Assembly: GCA_038562375.1 (NCBI GenBank)
Contig: JBCFAY010000011.1
Location: 1-64,000 of the forward strand
DNA from: JBCFAY01 sp038562375
Lineage (GTDB): Bacteria > Bacillota > Clostridia > Christensenellales > CAG-138
DNA: 64,000 bases
Reading direction: 5' to 3'
The notes beneath the pieces are model-generated. The model did no database searches. It saw only the letters and a list, made by a program, of their open reading frames with translations, and had not been told where the DNA came from. How positions within the stretch are numbered: position 1 is the stretch's first letter; the number at the start of each line of letters is the position of its first letter. The translations under genes and the position numbers were made by a program. Of the stretch, positions 7,997 through 16,462 are shown in pieces.

Positions 7997-9172
7997 TTAC
8001 GCCTTCATGACAAGCAGCTTGATCGCTTCGGGCGTGATAAGCTTGCCGTCGGTGCGCTCGAATCCTTTGAAGCCGACCTGGCCGTTTTCGGCGTAGAGCT
8101 GATCGAGCACCTGCATCTGCATACCGACGGTGTCCTTGATCGTGTACTCCTTGAAATCACCGAAGCCGATGATCTTTTTGGCTGCGGCCAACGTGGGCAT
8201 ATAGTCCGAATCTTCCACCGGGCGCCCGAGCAGGGTGTTGGGCTCGCCCGCCTGGAGACCGGGCTGCCACATGTAATCCCCGCTGACGGCGTTTTTCAGC
8301 TTGCGGATGATCTTCTCGGTCAACCCGTTCATGAGGAACGTCGCCCGCTTCCGATATCCGGATTTGAGGCTATAGAACAGATCGAGCAGCTCATCGGAGG
8401 TGATCGCGTTGTTCGCCGTCGTGGTCACGCCCGTCTGCGCGTCACCGAGGAAGCCGGTCGGTTTGTCCACGCCGTCACCCTCGATGTAAGCGGGCTCCTC
8501 CGCCTCCGCGTACGCCCGCGCAAAGCTCGTGGCAATGTGAGTGTCGATGCTGAACGCGGAATCGTTAAGCAACTCCTCAGACACGGGGATAATCTTGCCG
8601 AGCTTGTTAGAACCGATGGCCACGACGGAAAACGAATCGTCAACCTTCGGATACGCCCCATGCTCGCCGATCCACGATGCCGCGCCGAAGCTGGAGACGA
8701 TCGGAATTTTGCGTTCTGCGGTGGAGCTCACCACGGTGGCCAGCCGACGCATGGCGACGGTTGCAGACAGGGCGGTGCGGATGGCGTTTTCCATCTCGGC
8801 AGGCACAACGATAAACCCGCCCGCGCTGTCCGGGGCCGTGCCCATCGCGTTCCGAAACATCTTCTTTTCGTCTGCCGTCAAAGCGCTGCGGCCTTCGCGG
8901 ATCGCTTTCAGGAAAGCGTTTTTGTACTCCGGCGTCGCGGCGACAGCGACCGACGCGCCGCTGCCCTCGGGAGCGGGCTTGCTCTCGGCGGTCGGAATCC
9001 TCGCGATGGCCGCCTCGCGCTCGAGCTGCTTCTCCTCGGCCTTGATCTCGGCGCTCAGGACGTCGATGTCGGCGTCAGCCTTGTTGTACTTGTCGAGTTC
9101 TTTGGCGTCGAGATAGCCCCGCGCCTCCGCGACCAGCGCGGCCAGTTTCTGTTTCATTTCGACCAGAGTCAT
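7997..9172 (-). CDS. Major capsid protein, HK97 gp5 family
   Basis: 391 aa with GGAGG upstream. An N-terminal coiled-coil delta domain (about 1-110, MTLVEMKQKLAALVAEARGY) is followed by a Pro/Ala/Gly-rich cleavage region and the HK97 fold (SAGGFIVVPAEMENAIRTAL, then SEELLNDSAFSIDTHIATSF and EGDGVDKPTGFL). The conserved 'GDGxxxPxG' segment is visible near residue 230. The protease gene immediately upstream would remove the delta domain near residue 110. Confidence 0.93.
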   Translation of the reverse strand: MTLVEMKQKLAALVAEARGYLDAKELDKYNKADADIDVLSAEIKAEEKQLEREAAIARIPTAESKPAPEGSGASVAVAATPEYKNAFLKAIREGRSALTADEKKMFRNAMGTAPDSAGGFIVVPAEMENAIRTALSATVAMRRLATVVSSTAERKIPIVSSFGAASWIGEHGAYPKVDDSFSVVAIGSNKLGKIIPVSEELLNDSAFSIDTHIATSFARAYAEAEEPAYIEGDGVDKPTGFLGDAQTGVTTTANNAITSDELLDLFYSLKSGYRKRATFLMNGLTEKIIRKLKNAVSGDYMWQPGLQAGEPNTLLGRPVEDSDYMPTLAAAKKIIGFGDFKEYTIKDTVGMQMQVLDQLYAENGQVGFKGFERTDGKLITPEAIKLLVMKA

Positions 9173-9191
9173 AATGTTTTATCCTCCTGAA

Positions 9192-9887
9192 TTACATTGT
9201 TTTGTTGATAAAGTTCAGCTTCGCATAGGCGAGATCGTAGGTGCCGGAATCGTCCGGCTCGGGAACCACAGGCGCTTTCAGCTTCGCGAGCATTTCCTTG
9301 GTTTTCTCGATCACGGCGCGGGGGATCATACCCGCCCCAGCCGTTGCAACCAGGGCGGCCGGATCGGTCGTCTCAAACATGACCTCGTCAACCAGACCTT
9401 TTTCTTTCGCCTGCGCCGCCGTTAGCCAGGTTTCTTTGTCCATCATTTTGAGAGCGTCGTCGAGAGACATTCCGGACTTCATGGTATACGCCGCCGCAAT
9501 GGCAGCGTTCGCTTGCTTGAGGATTTCCGCCTCTTTTGTCATCGCGTGATAGTCCCCTTCCGCGACGCTGCTGACGTTATGGACCATAATCATCGCGGTC
9601 GGGGCCATGCGGTTTTTCGCATACATCGCAATAGCCGACGCGGCAGACGCAGCCAGCCCCATGATATCGATCGTCGCGCCGTGCGGATGCGACGCGATTT
9701 CCGCGCCGATCTCCGAACCCGCAAAGATCGATCCACCGTAACAGGTGCCTATGATGACCTCGAGGGGCTCCGCCGCTGCTACTTTGATTGACTTGAGATC
9801 GTTGGGGCAAAACGCCTCGATTCCAAACCAATCATAGACTTCCTTGTAATCGTTCGGCACAATGTACCCGTTGATATTGACCTTCAC
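9192..9887 (-). CDS. ClpP-like prohead maturation protease
   Basis: 231 aa from GTG 9887, overlapping the portal stop (GTGA). ClpP/S14 fold with catalytic Ser81 in GLAASAAS and His103 in MVHN, preceded by the YGGSIFAGSEI substrate strand. It processes scaffold or capsid delta domains inside the prohead. The order portal - protease - capsid is the classic HK97 arrangement. Confidence 0.92.
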   Translation of the reverse strand: MKVNINGYIVPNDYKEVYDWFGIEAFCPNDLKSIKVAAAEPLEVIIGTCYGGSIFAGSEIGAEIASHPHGATIDIMGLAASAASAIAMYAKNRMAPTAMIMVHNVSSVAEGDYHAMTKEAEILKQANAAIAAAYTMKSGMSLDDALKMMDKETWLTAAQAKEKGLVDEVMFETTDPAALVATAGAGMIPRAVIEKTKEMLAKLKAPVVPEPDDSGTYDLAYAKLNFINKTM

Positions 9888-11143
9888 TGTTTGTTCTCAC
9901 CTCCTCCATTCGCCGCCGCTGGCGCGTTCATAAGTGCTTTCAGGCTGCGCAAGTTCCCGTTCGCAAGATAAGCGTCGCCGCCTTCCTCGGCCGGGATGCT
10001 ATCCATGTCCTCCAGCTCCCGGATGTCGTTTGCGCTAAACCAGCCATTCTGGCGGCCCTGGGCATACCCCTCCATGCGGCTTTTGTAATCGCCGCGCAGG
10101 AGAGCGTCAACCGAAAACCGGGCAAAATAATTTGCCCGCTCCATCCCAGTCAGCAATTGCGCCGTTATCGCCCGCTCGATCCGGACGAGATACGGTCGGA
10201 GCGAATAGATCACATAATTCAGCGACATTTGCTCGATATTACTGAAAGTCGCGTGCTCCAGATCGCCGACCATATGCGCCGGAACGTTGTAAAACCGCGC
10301 CGCCTCAGTGACTTGGAATTTCCGGGTTTCGAGCATCTGCGATTCTTCTGGCGTGTTCGTTACCTTCTGGAATTTCGAGCCCTGCTCCAAGAACAACAGC
10401 CGCGCGGAGTTCGACAGCCCTGCGTATCCCTCACGCATGGATTGCTTATACCGCTCGAATGCCTCGTCATCCAGACCGTCGGGATACTCCACGATTCCGC
10501 CGACGTTCATGCCGTTTTTGAAGTAGTTCGACGCGAACTCCTCGGCCGCGACATTCAGACCGATGGCGTTCTGCGCGAGCTCAATCGGCTTGTAGGCGTT
10601 GAGCGCATCCTCCGACATCCAGTCAACCCGGAAAACCTGATCTTTCCGGAGCGTGTACTTTTTGGATTCCGGCGGCGGGGACGTAACTTCATACTCCAAC
10701 TCTCGCGTCGTCTCGTGCCGCTTGATCTTGACGTATGGCGTCGGGATGTTCCACATCTGCACAACTTCTCCCGCGCCGTTTCGCACAATCTCGGCATAGC
10801 CGCGGCCATATAGCAACATGTTGACCATGAACGACTGCCAGAACTGGAAGCTGTCCGTCTCCGGGTTCGGTACGTCGTGCAGTACGGAATACAGCAGCCG
10901 ATCCGTGGCCTTCTCCTTCCCGCGGCCTGTTTTGCGGTAGAGCGGGAACGGGAGCGACGCCACGCTTTCGGACAGCAGCCGGATACATGCAAAAACGGCC
11001 GTCACCCTGACCGCCGTTTTCGTTGTCACATGTATCCCGACTTTCGACAGGATAACTCCCAGCGCCTCCCTGAGATCGGGCGAAGGCCGCGCCAGCGTCG
11101 AAATATTCTTGAAAAATACCCGAACGCGATCAATAAATTTCAA
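9884..11143 (-). CDS. Portal protein (HK97 family)
   Basis: 419 aa from a TTG at 11143 that overlaps the terminase stop (TTGA). Typical HK97-type portal features: TAVFACIRLLSESVASLPF near 50, then YRKTGRGKEKA, GRGYAEIVRNGAGEV and the EFASNYFKNG wing, and a C-terminal helix with LLRGDYKSRMEGY. It forms the dodecameric DNA entry vertex. No other in-frame start with a better ribosome binding site was seen. Confidence 0.93.
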   Translation of the reverse strand: MKFIDRVRVFFKNISTLARPSPDLREALGVILSKVGIHVTTKTAVRVTAVFACIRLLSESVASLPFPLYRKTGRGKEKATDRLLYSVLHDVPNPETDSFQFWQSFMVNMLLYGRGYAEIVRNGAGEVVQMWNIPTPYVKIKRHETTRELEYEVTSPPPESKKYTLRKDQVFRVDWMSEDALNAYKPIELAQNAIGLNVAAEEFASNYFKNGMNVGGIVEYPDGLDDEAFERYKQSMREGYAGLSNSARLLFLEQGSKFQKVTNTPEESQMLETRKFQVTEAARFYNVPAHMVGDLEHATFSNIEQMSLNYVIYSLRPYLVRIERAITAQLLTGMERANYFARFSVDALLRGDYKSRMEGYAQGRQNGWFSANDIRELEDMDSIPAEEGGDAYLANGNLRSLKALMNAPAAANGGGENKQ

Positions 11144-12696
11144 ATCACGACCACCCCTCTATCCGCATAAACATTTTTCTTCGAGCCCTCCAGCCGAATC
11201 GCGCCGGCCATCGCGCTGATAAGCGCCACGGTCGGGTCGATTCGTTCGAGGCTCCTGTCCTTCATTGGCTTGATGTTTTCGTTGCCGTCCGTCGCGACGA
11301 TCACGTTACCAAAGGCCCAGCGCCCCAGCGGCTGCTCCGGATGACTGATTTGCCCCGACCGGAAAAGCCGCTCCAGTTCCTTCATGCCCGCCGACATCCC
11401 CATCATCGTCTGCGGGATCTCGATAAACTTTTGCTGTATCCCGCGCGGCAGGAGCTGCCGGAGGATCTCCAGATGCCACTTATCGGCGCAATAAAACCGC
11501 ACGTCGAGCTGACGCTCGAATTCCTCAATCTTCGCAGCGATCGCTGCGTAGTCTATGACGTCGCCAGGCGTGGCATTTAGATACCCGTCAGCCACCCATC
11601 GATCATACGGCACGTGGTCGCGCCGGACACGCTCCGCGATATTCGCCTCCGGAATAAACGCTTCGAGGTCGAAGCGCCAGTCCTTAATGCCCTTCTGCGG
11701 CGGAAAGAGCGGCGCCAGCGCGGCCAGGTCGATGGTGCTTGACAGATCGACGCCGACATAACAGCGCTTTTTCGCCATATCCGCTCGGGCCCAATCCCCC
11801 TGCGTCTTATCCCACAGAACTATTGGCAACCATCCGATCCGCTTGAGCGCCACCCACTGGTTGAGGCGCAACCATCGGAAATTCCGCTCAACCGCGGGGC
11901 TGTTCTTCGCGGCGATGGCCTCCAAGCGTACAGCCTCGATATCGATAGCCACCCCCAGCGACGGGTTTGCCTCATACCAAACGGCCTCGTCGTAAATGTC
12001 CGCATCCTCGGGCGCGCCGTAGATTTTCACGTACCACGTCGGATCAATCAGCTCACCATCCCGGATCTTGAGGGCCTGTTCGTGAATCTCCCAGCCAATT
12101 GATTTCCGGTCGGGATCGTCTCCGGCCGTCGTGATAATCCACCACAGCGGCTCTTTTCGCGCAGCTCCTGCTCCGAAGGTCATAACATCCCACAGGTCGC
12201 GGTTCGGCTGGGCATGGAGCTCATCAAAAATGACTACCGTGGGATTGATGCCATGTTTGGTAAACGCTTCAGCAGAGAGCACCCGCAGAAACGTACCCGT
12301 CTCCAAATTGATAATGGTCTTCTTGCTGTCGACAACGCTGAGCAATTCGGATAGATCCTCGTCCTGCTCAATCATTGCCTTGGCGGCATTATACACAAGC
12401 CCAGCCTGATCGCGATCAGCAGCGCAGCAGTAAATCTGCCCGCCTGGGGGATCGTTCGTCAGGTGATCCAGCCCGATGCCCGCAACAAGCTCGGTCTTAC
12501 CATTCTTCTTCGGGACCTCGAGATAGACATATCGATATTGCCGAAAGCCGTTAGCCTTAACGGTGCCGTACACATCGGAGATAATCTCATGCTGCCACGG
12601 AAGCAGCGTAAACGGTTGCCCGTAAAAATCGCCGGTGTGCTTTAGGAGCTCGATAAACTCAATGTGATCGTCCGCTTTGCGCTGATCGATCGGCAT
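11140..12696 (-). CDS. Terminase large subunit (TerL, YmfN-like)
   Basis: 518 aa. Walker A-like motif VPKKNGKTE at residues 61-69, Walker B VVIFDE with the acidic pair at 158-159, and an RNase H-like nuclease domain beginning at GVDLSST near 315. This is the ATP-driven packaging motor and headful/cos nuclease. It is directly downstream of the small subunit (TGATG-type junction) and upstream of the portal. Confidence 0.95.
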   Translation of the reverse strand: MPIDQRKADDHIEFIELLKHTGDFYGQPFTLLPWQHEIISDVYGTVKANGFRQYRYVYLEVPKKNGKTELVAGIGLDHLTNDPPGGQIYCCAADRDQAGLVYNAAKAMIEQDEDLSELLSVVDSKKTIINLETGTFLRVLSAEAFTKHGINPTVVIFDELHAQPNRDLWDVMTFGAGAARKEPLWWIITTAGDDPDRKSIGWEIHEQALKIRDGELIDPTWYVKIYGAPEDADIYDEAVWYEANPSLGVAIDIEAVRLEAIAAKNSPAVERNFRWLRLNQWVALKRIGWLPIVLWDKTQGDWARADMAKKRCYVGVDLSSTIDLAALAPLFPPQKGIKDWRFDLEAFIPEANIAERVRRDHVPYDRWVADGYLNATPGDVIDYAAIAAKIEEFERQLDVRFYCADKWHLEILRQLLPRGIQQKFIEIPQTMMGMSAGMKELERLFRSGQISHPEQPLGRWAFGNVIVATDGNENIKPMKDRSLERIDPTVALISAMAGAIRLEGSKKNVYADRGVVVI

Positions 12697-13256
12697 CAGT
12701 CACCAGCTCGCTTTTGCCGGTACGCGGCAATGCCGCTCGGCTTTTTCTCCTCCGGCTTCTTCGGGATGGCGCGCATCACGGACGCGATGGTCATAATATT
12801 CTCTTTCTCGATGGCAAGGAGCATCTGGCGCTTCTTCATGATCTGTTTATCCAGCGAGATAATGCTCCCCTGCATTCGGGAAAGAGTATCATAATAGGTC
12901 GCCGCGCTGAAATCTCGCGGATTGGCGGCGTGCTCTTCTTCCATCTGGCGCATGTTCGAGTAAAACGCCTCCCGCTTCTCCTCGAACTCGGTGCATTCCG
13001 CCTTGAGCAGCGCATATCGGTTAATCGTGCTTTCGTGAAGCGCGTCGTCCTTGTCGATTGCAGCTAGCAGAGCACGCACCCGATTAAATTCTTTACGGGC
13101 CTCGGCGTTCGCCTTAACCTCCGGCCAGATCCGCATATGCTTTCCGGTGACGAGAGCCTTCTCGGCTTCCTTGCGCGTTTCAATTTCTGCTTTTGTCCGG
13201 TGGGACTTACCCTCCAGCAAAAGCAGATCAGTTGGTTTTGACGGTCTCCCTGCCAT
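12696..13256 (-). CDS. Terminase small subunit (P27-type)
   Basis: 186 aa from ATG 13256, chosen because GGAGG lies eight bases upstream and the family start MAGRPSKPTDLLLLEGKSHR ('GRPxKP...L...GKxHR') follows. The rest is alpha-helical (residues 60-150), with a Lys-rich tail. P27-family small terminases recognise the packaging site and bring it to TerL. Confidence 0.88.
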   Translation of the reverse strand: MAGRPSKPTDLLLLEGKSHRTKAEIETRKEAEKALVTGKHMRIWPEVKANAEARKEFNRVRALLAAIDKDDALHESTINRYALLKAECTEFEEKREAFYSNMRQMEEEHAANPRDFSAATYYDTLSRMQGSIISLDKQIMKKRQMLLAIEKENIMTIASVMRAIPKKPEEKKPSGIAAYRQKRAGD

Positions 13257-13351
13257 AAGGAGCCCCTCCTTTCGTTCATTTTGGGACAAAATCTCACGCG
13301 TGACTGGGCAACCGGTCAGGAGGCGCGGCCCTGTAGGGATTTGCCCTCCCC
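13257..13351. other. Gap between HNH and terminase: candidate cos/pac region
   Basis: 95 noncoding bases separate the HNH gene from the small terminase. In HK97-like phages with an HNH gene next to terS the packaging site usually lies here. The stretch is GC-rich (runs of C and G around 13330-13355), but no sequence proof of a cleavage site is visible. Confidence 0.3.
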
Positions 13352-13726
13352 CTACCCTCCGAATTCGTAGTCACCCTTGAGTCGCCGATGCCCCTTGACG
13401 CTGTTGCAGTGAATGCAGGCCGGTTGATGGTTGCCCTTGTCCCAAAAGCGCGGATCGCTCGGCCCGCTCGGCGGGTCAATATGGTCTACGCATCGCGCCA
13501 GTATCGTGCATCCCGGCAGATGTAGCTTGCAGAGTTGATTTTCGGGACAGCGTAAGAATGCTTTGGAGTATTGTTGCCACCGCCATCCATAGCCGCGCTC
13601 CGATGCTGACCCGCGTTGCTTATCTTGGGCTCGTTGGTAAATAACCTTGTGCTCAGGACAATAAGTATCTTGCACCAGTTCAGAACATCCGGGATGGTTG
13701 CAGAAATGCAGTGCTCGGCTCGGCAT
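13352..13726 (-). CDS. HNH endonuclease
   Basis: 124 aa, RBS AAGGGG. N-terminal zinc knuckle (CNHPGC at 8-13 and CPEHK), then the HNH core: CVDHIDPP near 85 and NHQPACIHCNSVKG near 103-116, with paired CxxC-type zinc ligands. HNH proteins beside terS in HK97-type phages assist terminase cleavage at cos. Confidence 0.9.
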   Translation of the reverse strand: MPSRALHFCNHPGCSELVQDTYCPEHKVIYQRAQDKQRGSASERGYGWRWQQYSKAFLRCPENQLCKLHLPGCTILARCVDHIDPPSGPSDPRFWDKGNHQPACIHCNSVKGHRRLKGDYEFGG

Positions 13727-13730
13727 GATC

Positions 13731-13934
13731 TCACAACCCCTTAACCCAATCCCGCAGTATCGGCCACAGGTGCCACTCGAAGTGGATCAGTATTACAAGG
13801 CCGATGATCGTCAGCCATGAAGAATACTCAAACCGTGAGACAATGGGCCAGAGGTAATAGACCGTCAGCGTTGGCGCAATGGCGGCGACAACAAGCAACA
13901 CGAAAGGCGGCGCGTATTTGCGCATGAACTTCAT
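13731..13934 (-). CDS. Small two-TM membrane protein
   Basis: 67 aa with GGAGG and an ATGA overlap with the upstream gene. Two hydrophobic segments (about 9-30 and 40-58) separated by YYLWPIVSRFEYSSW. No family recognised. Position upstream of the packaging genes is unusual for a holin, and no endolysin is next to it, so a holin call is not supported. Confidence 0.6.
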   Translation of the reverse strand: MKFMRKYAPPFVLLVVAAIAPTLTVYYLWPIVSRFEYSSWLTIIGLVILIHFEWHLWPILRDWVKGL

Positions 13935-14455
13935 GGCTTGGCCTCCTTCCGCGCAGCGTTCGCCGTGATGAATGCATCCCTGAATAGTTCATATGATTTC
14001 ATGTCGTAGTAGCGCCCGTCATAAAGGCGCACCGTCTCGCGTCTCAGTCCGGTTATACGGCCTCCATACTTCTTGACGATCCTGTCATACATGACCTCCG
14101 CAGGGTTGCCAACAATGACGGACCATTCTACCTTGCGAAACCTATGCACTTCGAATAGCGCAACAAGGAAGCCCATGAGATCCCGCGAGAACGTCAGGCT
14201 CATATCACCGAAGTTAATCGCACTGATTCCAGACACCATATCGCCCGCGCGATCCAGCGACGCGGACATGTAGCCGATAATCTCCCCGGCCTCGCTCATG
14301 CTGACCATTTGCAAGCTATCCCATGTGTTGTCGCTACATTTGATTTCAAGGTCAAAATGAGGGCTAATGCAGTAGTACTTGAAATGCTCACTATGAATAC
14401 ATTTCTGCCACGCTTTATTTAGCGCCTCTTGATGCGCAAATGCGATTTCAAGCAT
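13931..14455 (-). CDS. Phage GNAT-like acetyltransferase-fold protein
   Basis: 174 aa from ATG 14455 (purine-rich GGGGG upstream; a TTG at 14485 would add ten residues). Starts MLEIAFAHQEALNKAWQKCI; the segments GEIIGYMSASLDR (beta4-like) and 'KVEWSVIVGNPAEVMYDRIVKKYGGRI' match the C-terminal half of the GNAT fold, where N-P-A precedes the helix seen in acetyl-CoA enzymes. Similar proteins occur upstream of phage terminase genes. Substrate unknown. Confidence 0.6.
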   Translation of the reverse strand: MLEIAFAHQEALNKAWQKCIHSEHFKYYCISPHFDLEIKCSDNTWDSLQMVSMSEAGEIIGYMSASLDRAGDMVSGISAINFGDMSLTFSRDLMGFLVALFEVHRFRKVEWSVIVGNPAEVMYDRIVKKYGGRITGLRRETVRLYDGRYYDMKSYELFRDAFITANAARKEAKP

Positions 14456-14483
14456 TGATCTAACGCCCCCTTCCGCGCATAGC

Positions 14484-14506
14484 AAAAGCGCCCCGTACGG
14501 AGCGCC
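14484..14506 (-). terminator. Intrinsic terminator after the late regulator
   Basis: Minus strand: stem GGCGCTCC / GGGGCGCT around a GTAC loop, followed by TTTT. It ends the unit that includes the sigma-like regulator at 14536-14952, separating early from late genes. Confidence 0.7.
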
Positions 14507-14535
14507 TATTTAGACCTTTTACAGCTTATATCGTA

Positions 14536-14952
14536 TCACAGAAAAATGTAATAATGTGTACTGACTTTTTTAATTACAGCACAATGTATATTGCGACAGT
14601 GGCCAACCGTATAGCCAGACTTCCGCGCCACCTGCCGCCATCGAAGCCCGTCCACATACCGCAGCCGCATAACCTTAGCCTGCTGCGCCGGCAACGTCCC
14701 AATCCAATCCTCACAGACCTGCAGCTGCTCCTCCAGCGCGATCACCTGATCCGCGCGCTGCCGCTCCAGTTCGTCCAACCGGGCCGCATAGACCGCCAGC
14801 TGATCGTCCGCGCTCCCGCCGCCCGGGGCAAAGGAGAGCGGACGGCTCAAGCGCTCGGCCTGGCTGCGAAGGCGCGCAATACGTTCATCAAGGCTTTCTA
14901 TCTGCCCGCGGACGTTCCTGCAGGCCTGTAGATCTTGCAGTGTCAAAGGCAT
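14536..14952 (-). CDS. Sigma-70 region 4-like phage late regulator
   Basis: 138 aa. An N-terminal coiled coil (about 8-90) is followed by WIGTLPAQQAKVMRLRYVDG, then LRWRQVARKSGYTVGHCRNI, a sigma region 4-type helix-turn-helix as in DUF1492/ArpU-like proteins that switch on late genes in Bacillota phages. It sits at the end of the early block just before a terminator and the late genes. Start may instead be the TTG two codons in, where GGAGG spacing is better. Confidence 0.75.
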   Translation of the reverse strand: MPLTLQDLQACRNVRGQIESLDERIARLRSQAERLSRPLSFAPGGGSADDQLAVYAARLDELERQRADQVIALEEQLQVCEDWIGTLPAQQAKVMRLRYVDGLRWRQVARKSGYTVGHCRNIHCAVIKKVSTHYYIFL

Positions 14953-15088
14953 TCCCTCCCTGTTTGCAGGCTTCGATCAGTTCCCCTCGCTCAATCATTC
15001 GCAGTAGATCAATGACATCGGGCTGTACGATATACCCCTGCTCGGCCATCTGCCGGGCTGTTTGGGCTTTACGCTGTAGGTCGGTCAT
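14888..15088 (-). CDS. Small phage protein (66 aa)
   Basis: Starts in an ATGA overlap with the upstream zinc protein; overlaps the regulator gene by 65 bases at its 3' end. Predicted mostly helical (MTDLQRKAQTARQMAEQGYI). No family recognised; the N-terminal 48 residues look constrained and the overlapping tail less so. Confidence 0.55.
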   Translation of the reverse strand: MTDLQRKAQTARQMAEQGYIVQPDVIDLLRMIERGELIEACKQGGNAFDTARSTGLQERPRADRKP

Positions 15089-15435
15089 GCAAATCGCCCT
15101 CCTCCACGCGTCTGAAGAATACGCCCCGGGAATATCGACTTACCGCAGGCGCGTTCGTCTCCGCTGTGGTCATATGCGAAATACGGCATACCGGGCAGTA
15201 TCGGACGTACGGTCGGCAAGGGTATGTAGCCGCTGATATCCTGTGCCATCCCTCCGCATTCTTGGCAGCGGATAATAAACGGGCACGGCTGATGCGGTCG
15301 GCCGTTTTTCCCCCAATCTTCGACGCCGATTTCGAGGCACATAAACCACGATGAGCCGCAGGTTTCACACCTGTATTTCATGCCTCCGTGGACCAGGATT
15401 TCAGCGTCAGTGGTCGTTTTGTTTGCCTTTTTCAT
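15085..15435 (-). CDS. Zinc-ribbon phage protein
   Basis: 116 aa. Four cysteines arranged as CETCG near residue 23 and a second knuckle CPFIIRCQECGG near 52-63 suggest a zinc-binding ribbon. Part of a run of small coupled early genes (ATGA at its stop). Function unknown; small phage zinc ribbons often act on host transcription or recombination, but nothing here shows it. Confidence 0.6.
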   Translation of the reverse strand: MKKANKTTTDAEILVHGGMKYRCETCGSSWFMCLEIGVEDWGKNGRPHQPCPFIIRCQECGGMAQDISGYIPLPTVRPILPGMPYFAYDHSGDERACGKSIFPGRILQTRGGGRFA

Positions 15436-15438
15436 TGT

Positions 15439-15543
15439 TTACACCCCCAATTCCCGCTCCATGCGTTTCCACTTCGCCCGGCAGTTCCGTTCGGCACGGT
15501 GTGCCCAAAGCCATTTGACGCGGCGGAAATAGTATTTGATCAT
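15439..15543 (-). CDS. 34-aa basic phage peptide
   Basis: ATG at 15543 overlaps the stop of the preceding gene (ATGA) and the frame closes at TAA 15439. The peptide is very basic and Trp/Arg-rich (MIKYYFRRVKWLWAHRAERN). The start has an AGCAGGG upstream. Unknown function; accepted because of coupling and because nothing else fills the space. Confidence 0.5.
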   Translation of the reverse strand: MIKYYFRRVKWLWAHRAERNCRAKWKRMERELGV

Positions 15544-15833
15544 CCCTGCTCAACCTCCTTAGATGCGGTATGAGCCAGCAACCGAAGATCTCTGATATCC
15601 GGTTCCGACAAAAGCGTTCTAAACATAGGAGCAGAATAGCTATTTACAGGTACCAATCCACCCGCAAGAATGCGTAGAGCCAAATAGCGCGCCGTTTCTC
15701 GTTCCTGCGACAACTGCTCCAAATCAGCCTGCCCGCGAAGAGCAGCCAAGGCAAGCCCGAACGGTTCGCGCGCCACCATTACGCAATTATCGAGTGCGTT
15801 CTCAAAAAACACTATCGCCTGTTCGGTGTTCAT
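15540..15833 (-). CDS. Hypothetical phage protein (97 aa)
   Basis: Starts at ATG 15833 with GGAAGGAG upstream and an ATGA overlap with the Lar-like gene; longer starts upstream would run through that gene. Helical protein (MNTEQAIVFFENALDNCVMV) with an ELDQL-type heptad region. No recognised family. Confidence 0.6.
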   Translation of the reverse strand: MNTEQAIVFFENALDNCVMVAREPFGLALAALRGQADLEQLSQERETARYLALRILAGGLVPVNSYSAPMFRTLLSEPDIRDLRLLAHTASKEVEQG

Positions 15834-16102
15834 CCCTGCGCTCCTTCCTGCTTCGGCGCGGCGGGTACACGGCGGTTCCAAGCGGCGATCGCTTGCTCTT
15901 TGGTTGCGGCGTAGAAAACGCCATGCTCTAAACACGATACGCGCCATAATTCTTGCCTGTGGACTTCTTTTGTTGGGTAAATGTATGCGCCATTCTCGCC
16001 TTTGGTCGCTGGCAACGTATCATCGACCTCATACCATACGTCATCTTCTAATCGCTTGATTGTAGGTTGGCCCCCGCAAAACGGACAGGGTTTCAGTTCC
16101 AT
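15830..16102 (-). CDS. Lar-like restriction alleviation protein
   Basis: 90 aa. The N-terminal LKPCPFCGG zinc knuckle, an internal Cys in RVSCLEHG and the C-terminal EQAIAAWNRR are the exact signature of Lar/Rac-type proteins. Lar proteins modulate host type I restriction-modification, protecting incoming phage DNA. AAGGAG precedes the ATG. The family identification is firm; activity against this host's systems is inferred. Confidence 0.85.
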   Translation of the reverse strand: MELKPCPFCGGQPTIKRLEDDVWYEVDDTLPATKGENGAYIYPTKEVHRQELWRVSCLEHGVFYAATKEQAIAAWNRRVPAAPKQEGAQG

Positions 16103-16107
16103 AATCG

Positions 16108-16338
16108 CTACTCTCCTTCCGGCCCCTGCGAGGCGTAAGACGGTGACTTATTACACCAATCAGCGGTACACTTTTCGCACGGTATATATCCGCGCCGTAC
16201 CTCGAAATCCACAATCGGATATTTGATTGACAGCATTATCAGCCACCATAGGGCACGGAAGATATTGTTGGTTCGGCGGTCGAAATCATAGGGGCATGTT
16301 CCGTTTCGCATAAAGCGGATTGTATATTTAGTTCCCAT
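16108..16338 (-). CDS. Hypothetical phage protein with C-terminal zinc knuckle
   Basis: 76 aa, RBS GGGAG. Middle region hydrophobic-aromatic (FRALWWLIMLSIKYP), then CEKCTADWC near 54-62, possibly zinc binding. No family recognised. Separated from its neighbours by only a few bases. Confidence 0.55.
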   Translation of the reverse strand: MGTKYTIRFMRNGTCPYDFDRRTNNIFRALWWLIMLSIKYPIVDFEVRRGYIPCEKCTADWCNKSPSYASQGPEGE

Positions 16339-16340
16339 AG

Positions 16341-16457
16341 CTATTCTCCCTTCTTACCGCTTTTGCACGCTCTGATAATTCCGGCTATTGCCTCTCCAAT
16401 TGCTTCTATCAGAAAAATAAGCACTATTAAAGGTGCGACAATCAATATAAAGATTTC
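16341..16457 (-). CDS. 38-aa single-TM phage peptide
   Basis: GTG start at 16457 with AAGGGGG upstream, right after the stop of the DUF551 gene. One strong membrane helix (EIFILIVAPLIVLIFLIEAI) and a short Lys-rich tail (CKSGKKGE). The longer frame upstream would overlap the DUF551 gene and is not supported. Function unknown. Confidence 0.5.
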   Translation of the reverse strand, partial: EIFILIVAPLIVLIFLIEAIGEAIAGIIRACKSGKKGE

Positions 16458-16462
16458 CACGG

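Noticed and set aside
7823..9190. Long plus-strand frame (455 codons) opposite the major capsid and neighbouring genes
   Set aside because: Arg/His-rich shadow of the HK97 capsid gene in GC-rich DNA; no ribosome binding site or family pattern.
13731..13934. Small two-TM protein as a holin
   Set aside because: It is upstream of the packaging genes and has no endolysin partner in the window; lysis genes are expected left of position 1.
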